Assembly (NCBI GenBank): GCA_021647365.1 | Contig: JAKIUW010000006.1 | Location: 1-64,000, forward strand | Direction: 5' to 3' | DNA from: Cocleimonas sp. | GTDB lineage: Bacteria > Pseudomonadota > Gammaproteobacteria > Thiotrichales > Thiotrichaceae | Length of the DNA: 64,000 nucleotides | Part shown: positions 17,118 to 25,200 of the stretch, one piece after another | Layout of the letters: the number at the start of each line of letters is the position of its first letter | Position numbering within the stretch: position 1 is the stretch's first letter | Notes under the pieces: model-generated | What the model was told of the DNA's origin: nothing | Databases searched by the model: none | Seen by the model: only the letters and a program-made list of their open reading frames with translations | Position numbers and translations under genes: made by a program

Positions 17118-18023
17118 ATGAACAGCCTAATAAAATCTCCCTTCTTATTAAAAAATAATTCTATTTTTGATCATTGGCGCACACATAAACTACACAATGC
17201 GCCTAACTATTTAGAGTGTGACCCAAATAACCTCTTTATTGATATTGAGAGTGCTTGCAACCCAAGTACAACAGAAATCAAAAAGATATTTGAATCCTGT
17301 GAAAAAAACAGCTATTGCTTGTATCGTATAAAAGACCAAAGCACCGATACAAAAAAAAATATTCATACTCTTGCCAAATACATAGGCTTATCTCGTTTAG
17401 ATGGAAACATCTGCGCCGATACTGACAAATTAACATCTATCACACAGTCTTCGCACATAGGACAACACGAATACATCCCCTACTCCAACAAGCGTTTAAG
17501 TTGGCATACTGATGGTTACTACAACCCACCAAATGAACAAATCAATTCTATGCTTCTACATTGCGCCTCACCTGCAAAAGAAGGGGGCATGAGTTTATTA
17601 ATGGATCATGAAATAGCCTATCTTTTACTGCGCGAAGAAAACCCCTCCTATATAGAGGGACTGATGCAAGTTGATGCGATGACAATCCCTGCTAATATCC
17701 TAGACGGGAAAGTGATTCGAGAAGCTCAAACTGGCCCTGTATTTTCTATTAATGACCATGGTCAACTGCACATGCGCTACTCGGCAAGAAAACGAAACAT
17801 TGAATGGAAACAATCTGCCTCCATAATTGAAGCTGTAGAATTTTTAGAAAAACTCTTTGAAAGTGAGTCTCCTCATATAATCAAATACACCTTAAAGGCA
17901 AGTGAAGGGCTTATCTGTAGAAATATTCTACATCGCCGTACGGCTTTTGTGGATTTTGATGAAAACGAAAAAAATCGATTATTATATCGTGGACGATACT
18001 TTGACTCTATTTTGACCCTTTAA
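17118..18023 (+). CDS. TauD/TfdA-family Fe(II)/2-oxoglutarate dioxygenase
   Basis: A 301-residue non-haem iron dioxygenase. The iron-binding facial triad is visible as HTD in WHTDGYYN (about residues 129-131) and a distal His in NILHRR (about 272), followed by an Arg in YRGRYF that would bind 2-oxoglutarate. The length is that of the TauD/TfdA superfamily. The substrate cannot be read from sequence; family members release sulfite from sulfonates or hydroxylate amino acids and betaines. It is divergent from dsrA and shares its control region, which suggests a link to sulfur metabolism. An AAGGA site precedes the ATG. Confidence 0.75.
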   Translation: MNSLIKSPFLLKNNSIFDHWRTHKLHNAPNYLECDPNNLFIDIESACNPSTTEIKKIFESCEKNSYCLYRIKDQSTDTKKNIHTLAKYIGLSRLDGNICADTDKLTSITQSSHIGQHEYIPYSNKRLSWHTDGYYNPPNEQINSMLLHCASPAKEGGMSLLMDHEIAYLLLREENPSYIEGLMQVDAMTIPANILDGKVIREAQTGPVFSINDHGQLHMRYSARKRNIEWKQSASIIEAVEFLEKLFESESPHIIKYTLKASEGLICRNILHRRTAFVDFDENEKNRLLYRGRYFDSILTL

Positions 18024-18030
18024 AAGAAAC

Positions 18031-18058
18031 ATCATGTAAAAGTGGGGGGGTGTGCTTT
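18031..18058. repeat. G-tract repeat, single arm (copy 2)
   Basis: A single right-type arm, beginning ATCATGTAAAAGTGGGGG and ending GTGTGCTTT, 7 bp after the dioxygenase stop codon. Confidence 0.8.
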
Positions 18059-18137
18059 AATAATAGCGTTTCTCACAAATATTTGTTTAAGGGGACCCTG
18101 AATAAATCGAGTAGAATTAAACGCAGAAAAAACTGCC

Positions 18138-18200
18138 GATATCTTTCACGAAGTGAGTTGTTATAGTCATCCTATTACGCCGATCTTCGTGGAAAATATC
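18138..18200. repeat. Inverted repeat upstream of the Cmx6 gene pair
   Basis: GATATCTTTCACGAAG (18138-18153) and CTTCGTGGAAAATATC (18185-18200) pair with two mismatches round a 31-nt loop. It could be a terminator for the dioxygenase gene or a control structure for the gene pair that starts at 18295. Confidence 0.5.
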
Positions 18201-18294
18201 AACAATTTTAGCCAGCTTAAAATAATTGGACTTGATCAATATCTCCTTAAAACACATCAGTAAGAATCAACAAATAATACATAGGTACAACAAC

Positions 18295-18492
18295 ATGCTA
18301 CGACTTAGCGAATTACTCTTAGCAGAAGGCGATAATTTTTCGACCTTCGAAGACTTAAAAAAATCGATCCACAGAACCGCCATTGAAACAGGAGAATTAC
18401 ATTTCCAAGTAGACATAGAGCCACCCGCGTATTCCGATCGACCATCAGATTGGCATGACCAGCTCAACCTTACATTTGAATCCGCACGCTAA
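18295..18492 (+). CDS. Small hypothetical protein paired with the Cas6/Cmx6-like gene
   Basis: A 65-residue protein starting MLRLSELLLAEGDNF. ATG 18295 is preferred over an in-frame start at 18226 because the extension looks noncoding and an AGG lies 9 bp upstream. No domain is recognised; the C-terminus is acidic and Trp-containing (SDRPSDWHDQ). It lies 16 bp before the Cmx6-like gene, so the two are probably co-transcribed and may act together. Confidence 0.5.
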   Translation: MLRLSELLLAEGDNFSTFEDLKKSIHRTAIETGELHFQVDIEPPAYSDRPSDWHDQLNLTFESAR

Positions 18493-18508
18493 CCAAGGAA
18501 GTAAAAAT

Positions 18509-19201
18509 ATGTTCTGGGAAGAAGATGAAGATAAAACCCTACCTTATGTGGCACCCGAAGATGTCATTGATCTTGTTTTCTCGATCAAATGCAAAACACT
18601 ACCGCTTAACCATGCATGGGCACTATCGCGTGAGATATTAAAACACCTTCCTTGGATTGAGAATGACCCCGTAGCAGGCATCCATCAAATACACGTTGCC
18701 GAAAGCAATAATGGATGGATGCGCCCAGACGATAATGAAGAAAGCGCATTACTCTATCCATCACGTCGCACCAAAATGGCTTTGCGTATTCCGATTGAGC
18801 AGTTCAAATCCACTGAAAAAATTTGTAACATCACGCTTAATATTGATGGTCATTCATTACTCATCGGCTCTGCCAAAAAGAAATTATTCACCAACACCAG
18901 TGTCATTTCATCGCGCTACATTTTAAGTGACTTAAATGAAAGTGAAGATGACTTCCTATCCAGAACAGCAAAAGAACTAAAGAAAAAAATTAACTTCAAG
19001 GTTAAAAAAATGCTTTGTGGTAAAACACATTCCATTAAAACACCTAATGGCATACTGACAACTAGAAGTCTTATGATTGCAGATTTAGACAGTGAAACCT
19101 CTATCAAAATACAACAATTAGGACTTGGTAAGAAGCGAGAGTTAGGCTGCGGGCTATTCCTCCCTCACAAAGGAATTAAATCGTTAAATGCAGGCGAATA
19201 A
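18509..19201 (+). CDS. Orphan Cas6/Cmx6-family RNA endonuclease-like protein
   Basis: A 230-residue protein that fits the Cas6/Cmx6 family of type I-MYXAN CRISPR systems. The N-terminal PLNHAWALSREILKHLPW strand-helix, the central KMALRIPIEQF and the C-terminal glycine-rich loop GLGKKRELGCGLFLPHK are family hallmarks. Cas6 enzymes cut CRISPR precursor RNA at repeat hairpins. ATG 18509 has an AAGGAAG site and is preferred to an earlier in-frame ATG that overlaps the upstream gene. No other cas gene or CRISPR array is in the window, so the protein may have another RNA target or act on an array elsewhere. Which histidine would be catalytic is not obvious. Confidence 0.75.
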   Translation: MFWEEDEDKTLPYVAPEDVIDLVFSIKCKTLPLNHAWALSREILKHLPWIENDPVAGIHQIHVAESNNGWMRPDDNEESALLYPSRRTKMALRIPIEQFKSTEKICNITLNIDGHSLLIGSAKKKLFTNTSVISSRYILSDLNESEDDFLSRTAKELKKKINFKVKKMLCGKTHSIKTPNGILTTRSLMIADLDSETSIKIQQLGLGKKRELGCGLFLPHKGIKSLNAGE

Positions 19202-19348
19202 ACTTGAGAGAAATAAATAGATTTTTACCGTTTATCAGCAAAATCTTTCCTTTAATCATTAACTGGGTATAGTGGAATGAATAAAAACACTATATAAAAC
19301 CCTCCTGAAGTGGGCTTTAAATAATAATTAAAATAATAAGGATCTATA

Positions 19349-19714
19349 ATGACTGGAATTCAAACAGTTTTAATCGCAGATGATTCAGAAACACAATTAA
19401 CGCACTTAAAATCAATACTCGAAGCAGCAGGATATATAACAATCACCGCAAGCTCTGGAAACCAAGCTGTTTCTCTTAGCGAAGAGATGAAACCAGATGC
19501 CATTATGCTGGATATTGTGATGGAGGATGGCGATGGTTACAAAGCCTGCAGAGCCATTAAGAAAAATCCTAGTTCTGCAAACACCCCAATTATCATGATT
19601 TCAAGTAAATCCAACCCCGTTGATAAACAATGGGCAAAACAACTTGGTGCAGCTGAATATATTGTAAAACCTTATAACGATAATGAAGTACTTGAGAAAC
19701 TAACAGCAGTTTAA
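19349..19714 (+). CDS. PilH/CheY-like single-domain response regulator
   Basis: A 121-residue receiver domain with the acidic pocket (IADDSE), the phospho-acceptor Asp in IMLDIVMEDGDGY (about residue 52), a Ser switch residue (MISS) and the KP lysine (IVKPYN). The segment DKQWAKQLGAAEYIVKP resembles PilH of twitching-motility Chp systems. It is the first gene of a five-gene chemosensory operon, with an AAGGATC site. It probably receives phosphate from the ChpA-like kinase encoded downstream. Confidence 0.85.
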   Translation: MTGIQTVLIADDSETQLTHLKSILEAAGYITITASSGNQAVSLSEEMKPDAIMLDIVMEDGDGYKACRAIKKNPSSANTPIIMISSKSNPVDKQWAKQLGAAEYIVKPYNDNEVLEKLTAV

Positions 19715-19763
19715 TAATAACTCAAAAAATAATAATAATTAAAACATGGATATGGGGAAACAA

Positions 19764-20348
19764 ATGCACACTGTTGAAAAAAACAATGTGGCTGAAAAAA
19801 GCAATGTTAAGCTTGAAAGTACCGAGGCGAGCTCGTATACATCAATACTTAACTCTGCCATTCACTCTACTAAATTAACAAATAAAAGAGATCGTATTAA
19901 TCGGTTTTTTTACACAGTAGGCGAGCATAATTTTCTATTTGAGCAAGATTTGAAAGTAGAGAACTTACCACTCACAACGGCTAATAAAGTTCCTCATGCG
20001 CCTGATTGGTGTATTGGCATAATCAGCGTACGAGGCATCATTATGCCCATTGTTGATATGCATAAAATTCTTGAAAGTGAGTTCAAAAAAACAAAAAACA
20101 AAAAAAACATCAACAACAAAGAACAACACAAGTCGCATTTTATTATGATAGAACACAAGCAACATGCACCTATCATTTTACAAATAGATAAACTTCCCGA
20201 AACAGTAAATATTAAAGATTTCACTTACGCTAAGCCTCTGAAAAGTTTACCTGATTGGATAGAACGCACTTGGAAAAACTCTAAAAACAAACTTTTTGAA
20301 GTTAACCATAACGAGTTATTTAAAATAATTAAATTAGCGAATAATTAA
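19764..20348 (+). CDS. CheW/PilI-like adaptor protein
   Basis: A CheW-domain protein of about 194 residues that couples receptor and kinase. The signature is DWCIGIISVRGIIMPIVDM in the middle of the protein. The start at ATG 19764 has a TGGGGAA site 4 bp upstream; an in-frame ATG at 19746 would add six residues. A Lys/Asn-rich insert (KKTKNKKNINNKEQ) interrupts the domain. It sits between the PilH-like gene and the MCP. Confidence 0.8.
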   Translation: MHTVEKNNVAEKSNVKLESTEASSYTSILNSAIHSTKLTNKRDRINRFFYTVGEHNFLFEQDLKVENLPLTTANKVPHAPDWCIGIISVRGIIMPIVDMHKILESEFKKTKNKKNINNKEQHKSHFIMIEHKQHAPIILQIDKLPETVNIKDFTYAKPLKSLPDWIERTWKNSKNKLFEVNHNELFKIIKLANN

Positions 20349-20387
20349 AAATAACCAACAAATACAAAAAATAAAAAAGGTAGCACC

Positions 20388-22241
20388 ATGTTAAACAAGT
20401 TCTCTATTAATACCCGTATGCTCTCACTCATTGCATTACCAGCACTCCTACTGCTTTTAATCGGTTATCTTTCATTTACTATTATCACAGCAGATACCGC
20501 TGCATTAAAAAGAAGTGATACTGACTTTAAGTCGGTAATCGCAGCGGCTGATGTAACTGAAACTGTGAATAAACAATACACTCAGCTACTTTCTAACATC
20601 AATTCAGGATTTATTTTCTGGAAAGCAGGCGAAAAAAGAACCACCAAGGGTCTTAACGCTATTCAAGAGAGCTTTGACTCATTCAACAGCACGCTATCTG
20701 CGACAGAAAAAGAGAGCACTCCCGTACAAGAATTGTTTGGACAACAAGAGCGCCTAATAGCTTCATATACAGAAGTCAGCAAGCTATTTTTAAAAGAGGA
20801 AGATAAAAAAGCACTAAATGCTTATGTGTTAGAAAAGATGTTTCCTTTTGCAAATGCATTGACCTCAAATATAAATAAAATCAAACAGGCAAAATATGTA
20901 ACGACAACAGCAAGTAGCACAGAAGCTATCTCAACGTCTGAAGCAATGGTAGAGAAAACAAAGATATATGTATTTGGCGGTATTCTTGCCATCATGATTT
21001 TAGGTAACTTAATCATGTTATCAATCACACGTCCTGCTAAAAAGTTAACAAAAGTAGTACATAGATTATCAGAAGGTGAATTTGATGCCCGTGCGGAAAT
21101 TAAAGGTACAGATGAATTTGCTGAGTTAGGTTCTGCATTTAATAATCTACTTGATGATCGTGCATTATCTGTTGAAAAAACGGAGAAAGAGCATCAAGAG
21201 CTAAACCAATCAGTATTTCAATTACTGCAAGCTGTTGCCGAGTTAAGTGAACGTAATCTAACAGTAAGAGCAGAAGTAACAGAAGATGCAACAGGCCCTG
21301 TTGCAGACGCAATCAACCTATTAGCGGAAGAGACATCAGCCACACTATTACAAGTACGTGATGTTGCAGCTGAAGTAAATGAAACATCTAAGAAAGTAAA
21401 TACTCACTTGATGTCTGTAAACAAGTTAGCAATGCGAGAGCAAGAACAAGCTATCGAAACAGCTGAGCAAATGGATAGCATGTTATTGCGCCTTGACGAA
21501 ATTGCTAACTCTGCGGCAGAAACAAATACTATGGCGGACAACGCTGTTGCATCAACGAACAAAGCACATGAGTCTGTAACTGAAACATTAACAGGCATGT
21601 CAGAAATTCGTGATACCGTACAAGAAACAGGTAAACGCATCAAACATCTAGGCGAACGTTCACAAGAAATCTCTCACGTAATCGACATTATCAACACCAT
21701 CGCTGAAAGAACAACGGTACTAGCACTTAACGCAAGTATGCAGGCTGCTGCTGCGGGAGATGCAGGTCGAGGCTTCTCAGTAATCGCGGAGGAAATCCAA
21801 CGTTTATCAGAGAGTTCTCGTGAATCAACTGGACAAATTGCAACACTGGTTCGCAATATTCAACAAGAAACAAATACAGCAATCTCAACCATGGATAAAA
21901 CCATCGAACAAGTAATTGATGGTTCCACACGAGCAGAAGATGCAGCACTTCAAATGAAAGAAGTGTTAGTGACTACATCACAATTAGTTGAGTCCGTTGA
22001 CCAGATTGCATCTGCTTCACGTGAACAGGTTGGTATCAGTGAAACCTTAAAACATAAGGCTCAAAGTATATTGAAATCAACACAATCAACAGGACAAGAG
22101 CTTCTATCATTAACAGGCTTAAGTCGCAATATGTCAGACTATGCTCAACAATTAGTACACTCTGTAAATGTATTTAACCTAGGCAACACTAATGAAGAAG
22201 ATAATAATGCAGCCGAACCAAAAGTAGAAGCAGAGGCTTAA
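20388..22241 (+). CDS. PilJ-like methyl-accepting chemoreceptor
   Basis: A 617-residue receptor with transmembrane helices at about residues 10-32 and 195-215, enclosing a periplasmic sensing region of about 160 residues. A HAMP segment follows, then a long coiled-coil signalling domain. The hairpin tip (about 440-475: IINTIAERTTVLALNAS, MQAAAAGDAGRGFSVIAEE) is of the PilJ type. It should gate the ChpA-like kinase for type IV pilus or surface responses. No pilus genes are in the window. The C-terminal tail is acidic. Confidence 0.85.
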   Translation: MLNKFSINTRMLSLIALPALLLLLIGYLSFTIITADTAALKRSDTDFKSVIAAADVTETVNKQYTQLLSNINSGFIFWKAGEKRTTKGLNAIQESFDSFNSTLSATEKESTPVQELFGQQERLIASYTEVSKLFLKEEDKKALNAYVLEKMFPFANALTSNINKIKQAKYVTTTASSTEAISTSEAMVEKTKIYVFGGILAIMILGNLIMLSITRPAKKLTKVVHRLSEGEFDARAEIKGTDEFAELGSAFNNLLDDRALSVEKTEKEHQELNQSVFQLLQAVAELSERNLTVRAEVTEDATGPVADAINLLAEETSATLLQVRDVAAEVNETSKKVNTHLMSVNKLAMREQEQAIETAEQMDSMLLRLDEIANSAAETNTMADNAVASTNKAHESVTETLTGMSEIRDTVQETGKRIKHLGERSQEISHVIDIINTIAERTTVLALNASMQAAAAGDAGRGFSVIAEEIQRLSESSRESTGQIATLVRNIQQETNTAISTMDKTIEQVIDGSTRAEDAALQMKEVLVTTSQLVESVDQIASASREQVGISETLKHKAQSILKSTQSTGQELLSLTGLSRNMSDYAQQLVHSVNVFNLGNTNEEDNNAAEPKVEAEA

Positions 22242-22278
22242 TTACATCTTGGTTTAATCATTATCAGGGAATATACAG

Positions 22279-25200
22279 ATGCACAACAATAATAATATCG
22301 CTAAAGAGCTTGAAGAAATAGCACTATGCTTATCAAATATTGATACGAAGAACACTGATACAGCAATACAAGACTCAAGCAATGAAATAGATTATTTAGA
22401 TACTATTGCACAAGAAGTTGATGCCCCAGAATTAAGAGCACTTTCTAATTGGATGATGCTAAACCTAAAACTAACACCCGAGAACAAAGACCAAGTTCTT
22501 ATTTTATTAGAAGAAGGCAGCTACTTTAATTGGATGAATTTATTATCTTCCATGCTACGCCAATATGACCCATCATTACTCCCTGAGATATATAAAGCAT
22601 TAACAGCTCCAAACTGGTTGGTAAAGCCTTCAGCGCCTTTATTACGAAATTTAGCGGGTTGGATAGAGGCCTCTAAAGCTGAAGCAACTTTTATTGAACA
22701 GTCTCTAACCGATACAATCGAAGAGGAATATCAAAGTGCCCTTTCAGAAAAAAAGCCACTATCAAGTGATTTAGATATTGACCCTGAACAAAAACATATC
22801 TTTGAGGATATCGATCTGACCGACCAAGATGAAGAAGAACACATCTCTTCTGATTCTACTGAAAAACACCTTAGTGAAAGTATTGATACCGATCTCTCCC
22901 AAATCACTACAGAAGAAGCTAATAATTTTCATGATGACTTATACATAGAAAATAAAATAGAAGAAACTGCTGTAAATGAAACTAGCGAAAATAACATCGA
23001 ACCCATTCTTGAGGGTTTTGCCGAAGAAGCAGAGGTAATAACGGATACAACAACCGAAGAAGAGATGGAAGAAACAACTTTGCCAAATGAATCAATTGAA
23101 ACAGAAAGCCTAGACTTAACAAACGATACAACAAACGACTTCAGTGAAGAAGCAACTGATATCATAATGACATTAGCAAGCATCGGTATAGAATCTGAAA
23201 ATGTATTTAATGACACAGAAAAGTTTCTTGCTGAATTACAAAGGCTAGAACTACTAGCCGAAATATCTCGCTATCCTAATATCGCTTTGATTAGTGATTG
23301 GTGTCAACAAAATGTGCGCATATTCGCCAAAGAACAACTTGATGAGTCTCATCAGTTTATTGAGTCTGGCGAGTGCTGGACATGGATAGAACTCATTAAT
23401 AATGCGCTTGAAGAACCAGAAAATATTTCACATATTTCCGAACTAAGTGCAGCATTAAACCGAGATGAATGGCTAGAACCATTACCTGTCGATAAATTAC
23501 AAGATTTACTGCTTTTCTTACGTAATCCAGAGTGCAGCGCAAACATTACAAATGATAATAAAAAACATCATAGTGATACTGTGGTTGAAAACACCTCCAA
23601 AACAATGAGTAATGAAAAAATAGAAAACACTGAATCTCCTGAGTTCACACTCCACTGGGATGAGGATGTACACCCTGAGTTGCTAGAAGTGTTTTTTGAA
23701 GAAACCTCTGCGCACGTTACTGAGATTTCTAATTACTTAAAAAATATAGGTTCAACAGAGACAAATAAAGAAGAACGTTCACACATTAGACGAATAGCAC
23801 ATACCATTAAGGGCGGTAGCGCCGTTGTTGGAGTAACCGCACTTTCTACCTTTGCTCATAAGCTAGAAATTATTTTTGACTATGCTATTGAACACGCACT
23901 AACAAACGACGCAAATGAACTATTAAAAACAGCATCAACGAGTTTAGCTGAACTCTATAAAGCGGTTGAAGAAAAAACAACCGCTCCAAAAGAATTTTCA
24001 CCCATGCTTTCTAAGCTAACGCATTATGCTGAATCACTCGATGAAGACGATGCACCAATGGAACTCAGTGTTCCAGTACTGCCTGATTTTATTACTCAAC
24101 AAAATACTAATAACAATATTGAGTCAAAGAAAGTAGATGATGAGGTTGAAATAACTGAAGAAACAAAAATTAGCGATGATGTTATTGACATTAGCGATAA
24201 TATTGAAGCACCTGAAGATAAAGTCGAAACTATCGCTGAAGAGCTAGAAACAAAACCTCAAGTTGAAAATATCTCAGAAAAAAAGAATGCAGATGAAAGC
24301 AAGAACGAAGAACTTGAGGACACTAGCAATGAAATACTACTCCCTATTCTCAATCAAAATGAAGACTTAAACGACTTCACTGCCGAGCTTGATGATATTG
24401 TGATGACATTGGTGACAACTGAAGCCAATACAGAAAAGAAACCCTTTAAACTTGACGGTTACTTTGAAGAGTTACAACGTCTCGACATGCTTGCTGAAAT
24501 TTCTGGTTTCCCCGAGATTGTCAAAGTAAGTGGTTGGTATCAAGAAAACTTAAAACTTTTTGCTAAGAAGTCTACTAAGAAAGCAGGAAAGTTTATTTCA
24601 TCAGGTGAAAGCTGGGCATGGCTTGAGCTTATCAGCGCATGTTTATCTGACCCAGATGAAATCACCCATCTTTCAACGCTTAACACCGAGCTTACACGTA
24701 GCGATTGGATAGAACCTTTAGCAATCGGGGACTTGCAAGCATTATTGCTTGCTTTAAACAGCTCTAACAATATAGAAACTGAAGCAAATAATGAAGAAGC
24801 AGAGCAAAAAGTAGAACAGGAAGATGATCAAGACATTGAATTAAAACCTTCAGAAGCAATAAAAGCTGAAGAGCAAGTTATTGAATCTGAAGTTGACCTC
24901 ATCACATGGGATGAGGATGTACACCCAGAACTTCTGTCTGTATATATGCAAGAAACATCAGAACAAGTCACTAAAATTGCAGCACTTCTTCATACCATAT
25001 CAAAGGGAAAAGCGAGTAAAAAGCAACAAGAAGATGCTGCCAGAATCGCACACACAATCAAAGGCGCGAGTGGTGTTGTAGGTATCACAGAAATTGTAGA
25101 TTTCACTCACAAACTGGAAGATATTCTTGATTATGCAGTCAACAATAAAATACCAAAGAAAACGGCTGAACTACTTGCAGAGTCTTCCGATTGTTTAGAA

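Noticed and set aside
18509..19201. A CRISPR-Cas locus around the Cas6/Cmx6-like gene
   Set aside because: No spaced direct repeats and no other cas gene were seen in the window; only the orphan Cas6-like gene is supported.
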